Part shown: one piece after another, positions 52,754 through 63,631 of the stretch | Layout of the letters: each line of letters opens with the position of its first letter | Position numbering within the stretch: the first letter of the stretch is position 1 | Assembly (NCBI RefSeq): GCF_900580865.1 | Contig: NZ_UTBZ01000136.1 | Span: forward strand, 1-64,000 | Length of the DNA: 64,000 nucleotides | DNA from: Pseudomonas viridiflava | GTDB lineage: Bacteria > Pseudomonadota > Gammaproteobacteria > Pseudomonadales > Pseudomonadaceae | Direction of reading: 5' to 3' | Notes under the pieces: model-generated | The model's input: the letters and a program-made list of their open reading frames with translations, nothing else | The model's database searches: none | What the model was told of the DNA's origin: nothing | Translations under genes and position numbers: made by a program

Positions 52754-52854
52754 TGAGCACTAACGTCAGTGGATTTTCGGCAGATACACTTCCCGACAGC
52801 GATTACGCAGACGACACAGGTCGAGCCGCACATTTTGCGCGCTTCAAACAATGA
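52753..52854 (+). CDS. Candidate 33-residue mini-ORF coupled to the previous one
   Basis: ATG at 52753 shares its A with the stop of the preceding mini-ORF. It encodes MSTNVSGFSADTLPDSDYAD followed by DTGRAAHFARFKQ. It ends 57 bp before the dnaG start. No family is recognised, and its status as a gene is uncertain. Confidence 0.22.
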   Translation: MSTNVSGFSADTLPDSDYADDTGRAAHFARFKQ

Positions 52855-52911
52855 CCCGCGTTCGGCAGCATTTCGCATCGGACTTATTACAGCGCAGACG
52901 ACGAGTACGCC

Positions 52912-54876
52912 ATGGCCGGGCTGATTCCCCAGAGCTTCATTGACGACCTGCTGAACCGCACCGACATTGTCGACGTGGTCAGTTCGCGCGTGCAATTGAA
53001 GAAGGCCGGCAAGAACTACACCGCCTGCTGCCCGTTTCACAAAGAGAAAACCCCGTCCTTCAGCGTCAGCCCCGACAAGCAGTTTTATTATTGCTTTGGC
53101 TGCGGTGCCGGCGGCAATGCCCTCGGCTTTCTCATGGATCACGACAACCTGGATTTTCCTCAGGCTGTCGAAGATCTGGCCAAAGCCGCCGGCATGGAAA
53201 TCCCTCGCGAAGAAAGCGGCCGCGAGCGCAAGCCACGGCAACCGACCGATTCGCCGCTATACCCGTTGCTCACCGCTGCTGCGGATTTTTACAAGCAGGC
53301 GCTCAAGAGCCATCCCGCCCGCAAGGCAGCCGTGGATTACCTAAAGGGCCGCGGCCTGACCGGCGAGATCGCCCGCGACTTCGGTCTCGGCTTCGCGCCG
53401 CCGGGCTGGGACAACCTGTTCAAACACTTGAGCAGCGACACACTTCAGCAAAAAGCCATGATCGACGCCGGCCTGCTGATCGAGAACGCCGAAACCGGCA
53501 AACGCTATGACCGCTTCCGCGATCGCGTGATGTTCCCGATCCGCGATACCCGTGGCCGAATCATCGCATTCGGCGGTCGCGTTCTCGGCGACGACAAGCC
53601 GAAATACCTGAACTCACCGGAAACCCCGGTATTCCATAAAGGCCAGGAGCTCTACGGCCTTTATGAAGCGCGCAAGAACAACCGCAACCTCGACGAAATC
53701 ATTGTCGTCGAAGGGTATATGGACGTCATCGCCCTCGCCCAGCAAGGCCTGAAGAACGCCGTAGCGACGCTGGGCACCGCGACCAGCGAAGAACATTTGA
53801 AGCGCCTGTTCCGCGTCGTACCGAACGTATTGTTCTGTTTCGACGGCGACCAGGCCGGCCGTAACGCCGCATGGCGAGCTTTGGAAGCAACGCTGTCGAG
53901 CCTGCAGGATGGGCGCCGGGCGCGATTCCTGTTTCTGCCGGAAGGCGAAGACCCGGATACCCTGGTACGCGCTGAAGGCACTGACGCGTTCAAAGCGCGA
54001 ATCAATCAGCACGCTCAACCACTGGCGGATTATTTCTTCCAGCAACTGACCGAAGAGGCCGACCCGCGCTCGCTTGAAGGCAAAGCCCATATGGCCACCC
54101 TCGCTGCGCCACTGATCGACAAAGTCCCGGGCGCCAACCTGCGCATCCTGATGCGTCAGCGCCTGACCGAAATCACCGGCCTGAGCAGCGAAACCGTCAG
54201 TCAGCTGGCGCAAAGCGCCCCACAGGAAGCGCCGCCCGCTTACGATCCGGGCATTGATTACGACGCAATGCCGGACTACAGCGACTACCATCAGCCGCAG
54301 GCACAGGACATGTATGTGCCGCAGCAGGAGTGGACACCGAAGAAACCCGGCGCTGGCGGCAAAAAGTGGGACAAGAAGCCCTGGGACAAAAACGGCAAGC
54401 GTGGCGGTGATCGCGACCAGCAACGCCCGCGCACGCCGATTGGCGTCGAATCGCCGACCCTGACCGCCCTGCGCACCCTGCTCCATCATCCGCAATTGGC
54501 CGAGCGCGTCGAAGACGCCGGGCACATAGCGGACGAGAATCAGACCAACGCCCAGCTACTTGTGGCGCTGCTCGAAGCCGTACAGAAGAATCCCAAGCTA
54601 AACTCATTTCAGTTGATCGCGCGATGGCACGGCACTGAACAGGGTCGCCTGCTCAAGGCATTGGCAGAAAAGGAGTGGCTGATTGACGGAGATAACCTTG
54701 AACAACAGTTTTTCGACACCATTACTAGCTTGTCAGCCCGCCAACGCGAGCGAAATCTGGAACAGTTGCTCAGGAAAGCGCGTCAAAGCGAACTGAGTGT
54801 TGAAGAGAAAAATCAACTGCGCGACCTATTAAGTCGCAATGTTTCCGCATCAAACCCGACCTCAACTGGCGCGTGA
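52912..54876 (+). CDS. dnaG: DNA primase
   Basis: DnaG makes RNA primers for replication, recruited by DnaB. The 654-residue protein has an N-terminal CHC2 zinc finger (C40, H43, C61, C64), an RNA-polymerase-basic domain, a TOPRIM domain with VVEGYMDVIAL and FDGDQAG, and a C-terminal DnaB-binding domain. A long Lys/Gly/Pro/Trp-rich linker (about 440-515) separates it from the core. It lies 67 bp before rpoD. Confidence 0.97.
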   Translation: MAGLIPQSFIDDLLNRTDIVDVVSSRVQLKKAGKNYTACCPFHKEKTPSFSVSPDKQFYYCFGCGAGGNALGFLMDHDNLDFPQAVEDLAKAAGMEIPREESGRERKPRQPTDSPLYPLLTAAADFYKQALKSHPARKAAVDYLKGRGLTGEIARDFGLGFAPPGWDNLFKHLSSDTLQQKAMIDAGLLIENAETGKRYDRFRDRVMFPIRDTRGRIIAFGGRVLGDDKPKYLNSPETPVFHKGQELYGLYEARKNNRNLDEIIVVEGYMDVIALAQQGLKNAVATLGTATSEEHLKRLFRVVPNVLFCFDGDQAGRNAAWRALEATLSSLQDGRRARFLFLPEGEDPDTLVRAEGTDAFKARINQHAQPLADYFFQQLTEEADPRSLEGKAHMATLAAPLIDKVPGANLRILMRQRLTEITGLSSETVSQLAQSAPQEAPPAYDPGIDYDAMPDYSDYHQPQAQDMYVPQQEWTPKKPGAGGKKWDKKPWDKNGKRGGDRDQQRPRTPIGVESPTLTALRTLLHHPQLAERVEDAGHIADENQTNAQLLVALLEAVQKNPKLNSFQLIARWHGTEQGRLLKALAEKEWLIDGDNLEQQFFDTITSLSARQRERNLEQLLRKARQSELSVEEKNQLRDLLSRNVSASNPTSTGA

Positions 54877-54890
54877 GGTCATAGCTCAGG

Positions 54891-54896
54891 TATAAT
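54891..54896 (+). promoter_or_regulatory. Candidate -10 element before rpoD
   Basis: A perfect TATAAT, with G bases just before it resembling a weak extended -10, lies 48 bp before the rpoD ATG. No clear -35 was seen at 16-18 bp upstream, so this is only a candidate. Confidence 0.4.
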
Positions 54897-54943
54897 CCTC
54901 GGCTTGTTTTTTGCCCGCCAAGACCTTCAGTGGATAGGGTGTT

Positions 54944-56788
<1,845 letters not shown>

Positions 56789-56796
56789 TACCAGAA

Positions 56797-56821
56797 CCCC
56801 CGGCCCAGGCCGGGGGTTTTG
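56797..56821 (+). terminator. Terminator after rpoD
   Basis: CCCCCGGCC (56797-56805) pairs with GGCCGGGGG (56808-56816) and TTTTGTTT follows. The stem is perfect and GC-rich, so this is a strong intrinsic terminator. Confidence 0.9.
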
Positions 56822-56914
56822 TTTATATGGCAGATTAAATCCTTCGCAACGCCCCTCCCCCGCATACCCCGTCTACACTCGAAACAATCATCCCCGAGCC
56901 ATAACGAGAGCGTT

Positions 56915-59900
56915 ATGCCCAGATTGGCGTCCGTGCTTTTTTTGCTGTCACTGATGATCTGGACCGCAACGGCTGACGCGCTGACTCTGACCGATGAAGA
57001 ACGTAGCTGGCTAGCGGCTCACCCGGACTTGCGCCTGGGTGTCGATGCGTCGTGGCCGCCCTTTGAATTTCGCGATGACCAGAACCGTTATCAGGGCCTG
57101 GCGGCGGACTATATCGACGTGATTCGCCAACGCCTGGCAATCAAATTGACGCCCATCGAACCGGTGAGCTGGACGGTGGTGCTCGAACAGGTCAAATCGG
57201 GCAAGATCGACCTCCTGCCCGGCATCATGTCCACACCGGAGCGCCAGACTTACCTGTCGTTTACCCGCCCTTATCTCGACTTCCCTATCGTCATCCTCGC
57301 GCACATCGGCGGTGCACAACCGCGCAAGCTTGACGACCTGTACGGGTTGAAAATCGCCGTGGTGGAAAACTACGCGCCCCATGAACTGCTGCGCACCCAT
57401 CACCCCGACCTGAATCTGGTGGCCATGCCCAATGTCAGCTCGGCGCTGCAGGCGTTGGCGACCGATGAAGTCGACGCCGTCGTCGGCGACCTCGCCTCCA
57501 GCGTCTGGAGCCTGCGCCAGCTCAAGCTCGACGGCCTGTACGTCAGCGGCGAAACCCCTTATCGCTACCAATTGGCAATGGCCGTCCCCCGCGATAACAA
57601 GATGCTGGTGGGGATTCTCGACAAAGTGCTCGCTGACATGAGTCCCGATGAAATCAGCAGCATTCAGGAACACTGGGTCGGCAACGTCCTTGACCACCGG
57701 ACATTCTGGTCGGACCTGCTGATCTACGGCTTGCCCGGGCTGTTGCTGTTGATGACGATCCTGGCCGTGGTGATCCGCATCAACCGCCGCCTGAGTTCGG
57801 AAATCGCCCGTCGCATCGACCTCGAACAGGAACTGCGCAGCAGCGAATATCACTATCGCGGGCTGGTCGAGAGCCTGTCGGCCATCGCCTGGGAAGCGCG
57901 GATGAGCGACTTCACCTACAGCTATGTATCGCCCCACGCCGAAGACTTGCTCGGCTACCCACAATCCCATTGGCTGATTCCCGGTTTCTGGCACAACATC
58001 ATTCACCCCGCCGATCTGACCCGTACTCAGAGCTACTGCAAAGAAGCGCTGCGCGAGGGTCGCGATCACATCGTCGATTATCGCGTGATCACCGCGGATG
58101 GCCGCTGTTTGTGGGTGCGCGACATCGTCAGCCTGATCGAACATGGTCACGAGCCGGTGATGCGCGGCTTGATGATCGACATCAGCGAAATCAAGCGCAC
58201 TGAAGAAGCACTGCAGCTCTCGGAGCAAAAGTTCGCCTCGGTCTTCCAGCAGTGCCCGGACATTCTGGTGATTGCACGGCTGTCCGACGGTTGCCTGCTG
58301 GAGGTCAACGAGGCGTTTGAAGAACAGATCGGGCTGAAAGCCGAGGAAGTCCTTGGCCAGACGGCGACCGACCTGAATATCTGGGGCATTCCCGGCGTTG
58401 GTCCGGGACTGCTGCAACGTTTGCAGGCGGGCAGCATTCGCAATCTGGAGATGCCCTTTCGCCGCAACAATGGCCAGTTGTTCACCGGTCTGATCTCCGC
58501 CGAACCCTTCGATCTGGACACCACGCCAGCCCTGGTGGTCGTTGTACGTGACATCACCCAGCTCAAGGAAACCCAGCAGCAACTGCAAACCTCCGAAGAG
58601 AAGTTCGCCAAGGCCTTCCATGCCTCGCCGGACGGTTTGTTATTGTCGCGCCAGAGCGATGGCCTGCTGCTGGAAGTCAACGAAGGCTTCAGCCGAATTA
58701 CCGGCTTCAACAGCGCCATGTCGGTGGATCGTTCGGCGCTGGATCTGGGGATCTGGGTCAACCTCAACGAGCGTAAACAGATGCTCGATCTGTTGCATCG
58801 CGACGGCTTCGTCCGTGACTTCACCTGCCATATCCGCCGCAGTGACGGGCAGATTCGCCTCTGCGAAGTCTCCAGTCGTCCGCTGCCGATCGGTGAAGAA
58901 GACTGCATGCTGACCATCGCCCGCGACATCACCGAACGTCATCTGATGCAGGAAAAACTGCAACAGGCCGCCACCGTTTTCGAAAGCACTGCCGAAGGCG
59001 TGCTGATTACCGACACCCAACAGCACATCAGCGCAGTCAACCGCGCCTTCACCGAGATCACCGGCTACAGCGAAAGTGAAGCGCTCGGGCATACACCGCG
59101 CCTGCTTGCCTCCGGCCTGCACGACAGCGCGTTCTACGCGGCAATGTGGCACCAGTTGACCGACGAAGGTCACTGGCAGGGCGAGATCTCCAACCGGCGC
59201 AAGAACGGCGAGTTGTACCCGAGCTGGCTGACCATCAGTGCCGTACGCAACCGCGACAAGTTCATCACCCACTTTGTCGCGGTGTTTGCCGACATCTCCA
59301 GTCTCAAGCATGCACAAGCCAAACTCGACTATCAGGCGCACCACGACCCGCTCACCGGCCTGCCGAACCGCACGCTGTTCGAAAACCGCTTGCTGATGGC
59401 GCTGAACAGTCAGCAGGAAAACGGCGGTCAGGGCGCCGTGCTGTTTCTCGATCTCGACCGCTTCAAACACATCAACGACAGCCTCGGCCATCCGGTCGGC
59501 GACCTGCTACTCAAAGGCATCGCCGTGCGCCTGAAAGAGCAACTGCGCGACATCGATACCGTGGCGCGTCTGGGCGGTGACGAATTCATCATCCTGCTGC
59601 CCGGCCTGCAACAGGCCAGCGACGCCGACAACATTGCCACCAAACTGCTCAATTGTTTCGGTGCGCCGTTCCAGGCCGGCGAGCATGAGTTCTTCATCAG
59701 CGCCAGCATCGGCACCAGCCTCTATCCGAGGGACGGCTGCGATGTCGCCACGCTGGTGAAAAACGCCGACGCAGCGATGTACCGCTCTAAGGCCAAGGGC
59801 CGCAACCGTGTCGAGAGCTACACCCGCGACCTCACCGCCCAGGCCAGCGAGCGTATAGCGCTGGAGCACGAACTGCGCCGGGCCATTGAACGTGATGAAC

Positions 59901-60661
59901 TGCGCCTCTACTACCAACCGAAAATCAGCCTCGACGATCATCGCCTGGTCGGTGCCGAAGCCCTGATCCGCTGGCGTCACCCGACCTTCGGCGACGTGCC
60001 TCCAGAGCATTTCATTCCGCTGGCCGAAGAAAACGGCATGATCCTGCAGATCGGTGATTGGGTGCTCGAGACCGCGTGCCGGCAAATGTTCGAATGGAAT
60101 CAGATTTACGACAGCCTCGGCCCGCTGTCGGTGAACCTCGCCGGCGCGCAACTGCGCCAGCCGAATCTGCTCGGACGCATCGAACAACTGCTCAACGACA
60201 ACCGGCTGCAGCCGGATTTACTGCAACTGGAAATTACCGAGAATTTCATCATGAGTCAGGCTGAAGAGGCGCTGGCCGTGCTGCATCAACTCAAACACCT
60301 CGGCGTGCAACTGGCGATCGACGACTTCGGTACCGGATACTCTTCGCTCAGTTACCTCAAACGCCTGCCGCTGGATATCCTCAAAATCGACCAGTCGTTC
60401 GTCCGTGGATTACCCGATGACCCCCACGACGCGGCCATTGTGCGGGCCATTATCGCGCTGGGCCGGAGCATGCAATTCACCGTCATCGCCGAGGGCGTGG
60501 AAACCCAGGCACAACAACAATTCCTCGCTGCCGAAGGCTGCGAACAGATCCAGGGCTACATCGTCAGCCTGCCGCTGCCGCCAGAAGAATTCGCCGCGAC
60601 GTTTCTTCGTGTAACCGTATCGGATTATTCGGATAGCACAGCCGAGAAACCGTCGCTATAA
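56915..60661 (+). CDS. rmcA: Cyclic-di-GMP phosphodiesterase/sensor RmcA-like (SBP-PAS-GGDEF-EAL)
   Basis: This large inner-membrane sensor is expected to turn over c-di-GMP. The 1248-residue protein has a signal segment (1-20), a periplasmic solute-binding domain (about 30-255, HPDLRLGVDASWPPFEF), a membrane helix (about 264-288), four PAS domains (about 300-820), a GGDEF domain with the intact RLGGDEF motif (about 885-891), and an EAL domain with GAEALIRW (about 1012-1019), ELEITENF and DDFGTGYSSL. In P. aeruginosa RmcA (PA0575) degrades c-di-GMP and responds to redox/phenazines and arginine; the arrangement and position match. The start at 56915 follows an open frame from 56819. Confidence 0.9.
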   Translation: MPRLASVLFLLSLMIWTATADALTLTDEERSWLAAHPDLRLGVDASWPPFEFRDDQNRYQGLAADYIDVIRQRLAIKLTPIEPVSWTVVLEQVKSGKIDLLPGIMSTPERQTYLSFTRPYLDFPIVILAHIGGAQPRKLDDLYGLKIAVVENYAPHELLRTHHPDLNLVAMPNVSSALQALATDEVDAVVGDLASSVWSLRQLKLDGLYVSGETPYRYQLAMAVPRDNKMLVGILDKVLADMSPDEISSIQEHWVGNVLDHRTFWSDLLIYGLPGLLLLMTILAVVIRINRRLSSEIARRIDLEQELRSSEYHYRGLVESLSAIAWEARMSDFTYSYVSPHAEDLLGYPQSHWLIPGFWHNIIHPADLTRTQSYCKEALREGRDHIVDYRVITADGRCLWVRDIVSLIEHGHEPVMRGLMIDISEIKRTEEALQLSEQKFASVFQQCPDILVIARLSDGCLLEVNEAFEEQIGLKAEEVLGQTATDLNIWGIPGVGPGLLQRLQAGSIRNLEMPFRRNNGQLFTGLISAEPFDLDTTPALVVVVRDITQLKETQQQLQTSEEKFAKAFHASPDGLLLSRQSDGLLLEVNEGFSRITGFNSAMSVDRSALDLGIWVNLNERKQMLDLLHRDGFVRDFTCHIRRSDGQIRLCEVSSRPLPIGEEDCMLTIARDITERHLMQEKLQQAATVFESTAEGVLITDTQQHISAVNRAFTEITGYSESEALGHTPRLLASGLHDSAFYAAMWHQLTDEGHWQGEISNRRKNGELYPSWLTISAVRNRDKFITHFVAVFADISSLKHAQAKLDYQAHHDPLTGLPNRTLFENRLLMALNSQQENGGQGAVLFLDLDRFKHINDSLGHPVGDLLLKGIAVRLKEQLRDIDTVARLGGDEFIILLPGLQQASDADNIATKLLNCFGAPFQAGEHEFFISASIGTSLYPRDGCDVATLVKNADAAMYRSKAKGRNRVESYTRDLTAQASERIALEHELRRAIERDELRLYYQPKISLDDHRLVGAEALIRWRHPTFGDVPPEHFIPLAEENGMILQIGDWVLETACRQMFEWNQIYDSLGPLSVNLAGAQLRQPNLLGRIEQLLNDNRLQPDLLQLEITENFIMSQAEEALAVLHQLKHLGVQLAIDDFGTGYSSLSYLKRLPLDILKIDQSFVRGLPDDPHDAAIVRAIIALGRSMQFTVIAEGVETQAQQQFLAAEGCEQIQGYIVSLPLPPEEFAATFLRVTVSDYSDSTAEKPSL

Positions 60662-60676
60662 TCCGCGACCTACTGA

Positions 60677-60753
60677 GGGCCTATAGCTCAGTTGGTTAGA
60701 GCAGAGGACTCATAATCCTTTGGTCCACGGTTCAAGTCCGTGTGGGCCCACCA
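60677..60753 (+). tRNA. tRNA with CAU anticodon, probably tRNA-Ile2
   Basis: The 77-base gene has a perfect acceptor stem (GGGCCTA with TGGGCCC), discriminator A, and encoded CCA end. The anticodon loop is CTCATAA. The AATCCTTTGGTC segment and GGTTCAAGTCC arm resemble E. coli ileX, which reads AUA after lysidine modification, rather than elongator tRNA-Met; the latter remains possible. It lies 15 bp after rmcA. Confidence 0.95.
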
Positions 60754-60759
60754 AACCTG

Positions 60760-60784
60760 AAAGCCGCGCATTGCGCGGCTTTTG
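60760..60784 (+). terminator. Terminator after the tRNA gene
   Basis: AAGCCGCGC (60761-60769) pairs with GCGCGGCTT (60773-60781) around ATT and is followed by TTTG. It ends the tRNA transcript. Confidence 0.8.
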
Positions 60785-61107
60785 CGTATCTGAAGCGAAA
60801 AAAATGCGGATCCTCAAATCGCGGAATAGCTTGTTCCGTCCATAATCTGTCCACTCTTGGACACTGCTGCTGCGACAGACACCTCATCCCTGCCTGGGTG
60901 AGTCATCTTTCGAACACCATCCACTAAGGCCATCGACCAGGGTATTCGCTAAAAGGCGAAGGTTTCCGCTTACATGACGGCGGCCTTTAACCAACGCGCA
61001 GCACCGGTAGTTGCTTCGCGGCACCTGAGACTGGCTCACCAGCGGCACCCGGACTTGAGGCCTGCCGAGCTTTGCGCCGCAATCGCCCTTTTGCAAGGAT
61101 TCGCAAA
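60785..61107. other. Gap between tRNA and PAAR gene
   Basis: This 323 bp stretch has no visible gene, no integrase remnant and no repeated tRNA 3' end. It must carry the promoter of the T6SS cassette, but no clear element was found. A ribosome site AAGGA (61095-61099) precedes the PAAR start. Confidence 0.5.
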
Positions 61108-61620
61108 ATGAGTGGTAAACCTGCTGCACGCGTTACAGATCCGACCGCCTGCCCTTTGCCTGGGCATGCAACCAACCCGATCGTTGCGGGTTCCCCGGAC
61201 GTGATGTTCGAAGGCCTGCAGGCCGCACGACTGAACGACGCCACCGCTTGCGGAGGCCACATTGCTTCAGGGGTCTGCTCCACCGTTTTGATCAACGGCC
61301 AACCCGCCGCTGTGCTTGGCAGCTTAACCGACCACGGTGCACCGGTCATTCAAGGCGCGAGTACGATCATCATCGGCAACACGCATACTCCCGCACCCTT
61401 CATCCCGATCCAGTCGCTACCCGCGCCATTCTCCGGGCGCTTTCAATTGATCAACCAGGAAACCGGCAAGCCCATGGCTGGCCGCAAGGTCAAGGTCTGG
61501 TCCTCCTCCGGCACCAGCTTCTTCGACACCACGGATGCCGAGGGCATGACCCGTTGGATCAAGGACAAATCGCCGCAAACCCTTCATATCGACCTCGTGC
61601 AGGGTGAAAGCAATGACTGA
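61108..61620 (+). CDS. T6SS PAAR spike-tip protein with C-terminal TTR-like domain
   Basis: PAAR proteins cap the VgrG spike of the type VI secretion system and carry effectors. The 170-residue protein has a PAAR domain (about 4-90: AARVTDPTACPLPGH, then LINGQPAAVLGSLTDHGAPVIQGASTIIIGN), followed by a probable transthyretin-like domain (about 105-165: FSGRFQLINQETGKPMAGRKVKVW), an extension known in other PAAR proteins. ATG at 61108 has a good ribosome site. The effector gene overlaps its end by 8 bp, so the two are coupled. Confidence 0.88.
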   Translation: MSGKPAARVTDPTACPLPGHATNPIVAGSPDVMFEGLQAARLNDATACGGHIASGVCSTVLINGQPAAVLGSLTDHGAPVIQGASTIIIGNTHTPAPFIPIQSLPAPFSGRFQLINQETGKPMAGRKVKVWSSSGTSFFDTTDAEGMTRWIKDKSPQTLHIDLVQGESND

Positions 61621-62311
61621 ACCGTCGGTATCCCAAGGTGGCATGAAACCAGAGGGTCAGATGAACCCTGTCAGCGTCCTGGAGCCCAAACTCGACCCGC
61701 AGGATCGGGAAGTACTTTGCTCGGCGATGTGTCACTGCAGCGCTACGCCGAACATCAGCAAGGACGGCAAGAGCCTCAAGCAGTCCTGCGTAGCGCAACG
61801 TTTGGGCGAGTTGGACGAACTCCTGCAAGGAAGGAGTCCGTACAAACCGGAAATCAGTTACGACATGACCAAAGAACCTCCGGTGCCGATTCTGGATAGT
61901 CAGACAGGCACTAACCCGCATGGCTGGATTCCGGGCTGGATCGAGAAGTATTGGGATGCAGATCCTGAGCATCCACCGTTCGTGAAAAACAGCGGCATGA
62001 TTCGACGATCCGATGTGCTCGTCCTGAATAACCCGAGGGGAGCACCCACCCAAGACAATATCAAAGTGCTGGTGGAGATGAAGTTCCCCCCGGACCCGGA
62101 AGATCCCGAGCAAGCTCAAGCTTATGAAAGGATCGCAGGCAGTGGAAAGAAGGTCGTGATAATGAGCCCTGAAGACTGTGACTGCAGTCAAAAAAAACAG
62201 ACATCCAAAATCCCGGTCGAGCAACTGGGATGGGCAGCCGCGATCGCCAGCGCCATCTTGCATGTGGTGAGCCGCGGACGCAGCCCTCGACCCATGCTGC
62301 CTGCGTATTAA
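61613..62311 (+). CDS. T6SS nuclease-like effector (VRR-NUC or related PD-(D/E)XK type)
   Basis: This 232-residue protein starts in the end of the PAAR gene. It has a Cys-rich segment (about 36-60: LCSAMCHCSATPNISKDGKS) and then a probable PD-(D/E)XK nuclease core, with the Asp in RRSDVLVLNNP (about 128-138) and the Glu-Lys pair in VLVEMKFPPD, followed by QAQAYERIAGSGKK. It would cut DNA in a target cell. Assignment as a VRR-NUC-type domain rests on this motif order. The C-terminal stretch is basic and short. Confidence 0.75.
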   Translation: MTEPSVSQGGMKPEGQMNPVSVLEPKLDPQDREVLCSAMCHCSATPNISKDGKSLKQSCVAQRLGELDELLQGRSPYKPEISYDMTKEPPVPILDSQTGTNPHGWIPGWIEKYWDADPEHPPFVKNSGMIRRSDVLVLNNPRGAPTQDNIKVLVEMKFPPDPEDPEQAQAYERIAGSGKKVVIMSPEDCDCSQKKQTSKIPVEQLGWAAAIASAILHVVSRGRSPRPMLPAY

Positions 62312-62327
62312 GTTGATGGAGCACACA

Positions 62328-63416
62328 ATGGAACAACCATTCGACATGGCTGCAGAGTTGATCAAGCAGCCCCATGTACTGGAAGTACCGGGCAGTCTGC
62401 TGATGAAAGGCGGGCCCGGGGATTATATCGGCGCTGTTCTCTGTTTACGCGCAACGTTGTACATCAAGGATGCCCATACTCCCTTGGTTCGCGAGGCGCT
62501 GTGCAAATGCTTCGACGAGTTCCAGGCATTGGCCGCGGAACATTTGACGTGGGTCGTACGTGACAGCCCACCTCAGGGAGAACGTGTAACGCCCTACGCT
62601 CAGGCGCGTACGCTGCGCAAAATGATGGAACCTATGGGAGAGAACGACTTCCTGAGCTTCCATTACACCAGCGGCAAACAGTCCAAAGATGCGAGCGCAT
62701 GGCTTTTCAGCATTCTGGGACCTCGTGCCTGGCAAGCCAACATGGGGAACAATATCGGTGTACTGGAGTTTTCGGTACCGCTGTTGTTCCAGGAACAAAA
62801 TCCGCTGAGCTTCTTGAAGCTGTTCCATGGATTCGCACGACGACTGAACCCACAACAAGGCTACGCAGGCCATGCGTTCAATCTGTCGATCGGCAATCAG
62901 GATGACAATCAGCCCACTGAGGCTTTCATGGCCGCGCGTATGCCGGGTCTGGATGTGGGCTCCGCATTCTTGCTGTCGGGTCGTAAAACCTTCAAGCAAG
63001 CCAAGATTAAAACGGTCAGTTGGCTCACACTTTTAGATAATGAACGCCTTGAGTCGGCCGGCGGCCTGGAAGCTTTGCGAGCACAGCTACCCGCTAGCCA
63101 TTTCGCGTTTTATACCTACGACGAAGGTGTGATCATCCAGTCGGGCGCTCACCCGTACATAACCGGCGATGGCGAGGATCTGAGACCAGCGCCATATGTA
63201 CTGATAAACCATCTGCTCAAACCTGTTCGCTACGAGTCTGTCGAGTCGCTGCATGGCAACAGTCATGCGGGGGAGTTGAGGTTGGTCGGATGGTCAGCCG
63301 ATCAGTGGCTTAAACGCCTGGATGTTGACGACAGTTCGATTTCAGACTGGCGCCTCAAGTTGCTGCACGACGAACCGCCTCTGGACTCTACGAATGCGCT
63401 GGCAGAGCGCTTGTAG
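62328..63416 (+). CDS. T6SS immunity protein, DUF3396 type
   Basis: This 362-residue protein is the likely cytoplasmic antidote to the preceding effector. It resembles the DUF3396 immunity family (TsiT-type): LRATLYIKDAHTPLVREALCKCFDEF near the start, the central GVLEFSVPLLF segment, and FARRLNPQQGYAGHAFNLS. It lacks a signal peptide. ATG at 62328 is preceded by GGAG at 62318-62321; in-frame TTG 62313 and ATG 62316 are alternatives. It starts 16 bp after the effector and ends at a terminator, closing the cassette. Confidence 0.78.
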   Translation: MEQPFDMAAELIKQPHVLEVPGSLLMKGGPGDYIGAVLCLRATLYIKDAHTPLVREALCKCFDEFQALAAEHLTWVVRDSPPQGERVTPYAQARTLRKMMEPMGENDFLSFHYTSGKQSKDASAWLFSILGPRAWQANMGNNIGVLEFSVPLLFQEQNPLSFLKLFHGFARRLNPQQGYAGHAFNLSIGNQDDNQPTEAFMAARMPGLDVGSAFLLSGRKTFKQAKIKTVSWLTLLDNERLESAGGLEALRAQLPASHFAFYTYDEGVIIQSGAHPYITGDGEDLRPAPYVLINHLLKPVRYESVESLHGNSHAGELRLVGWSADQWLKRLDVDDSSISDWRLKLLHDEPPLDSTNALAERL

Positions 63417-63458
63417 CTATCAGCGCGTAGAAAAAACCGACGTACGCTGCACATGCTG

Positions 63459-63483
63459 AACCGCCCGTGACGGGCGGTTTTTT
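63459..63483 (+). terminator. Terminator after the T6SS cassette
   Basis: AACCGCCCG (63459-63467) pairs with CGGGCGGTT (63471-63479), followed by TTTT. The stem is perfect. Confidence 0.88.
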
Positions 63484-63631
63484 GCGTGTGCTTTTCCGCT
63501 CATGAGATCGCCTGCCCGCCGCAGAAAAGTCGTCGCTCACAAAATGCCACTGAATGCCGGACATGAGCACGACCTTGCGCAGCGTCCCCACGATTGAGTC
63601 TGTAACATGCACAAACCACTGATCCGCACCA

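Larger units (their letters stand above)
52427..52911. other. Long rpsU-dnaG gap
   Basis: This 485 bp region holds the stem-loop AGCCCGGCT/AGCCGGGCT (52459-52479), weak as a terminator because no T tract follows. Beyond it are two mini-ORFs at 52667-52753 and 52753-52854. No larger gene is visible; in PAO1, as I recall, a GatB/YqeY-like gene (PA0578) lies here, and nothing resembling it could be read in the six frames here. Confidence 0.6.

Noticed and set aside
52427..52911. Remnant of a GatB/YqeY-like gene between rpsU and dnaG
   Set aside because: No frame in this gap resembles that family by eye, so I do not call a pseudogene.
60754..63631. Prophage or integrated island with an integrase beside the tRNA
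   Set aside because: No integrase, no att repeat and no phage structural gene could be found; only the T6SS cassette is present.
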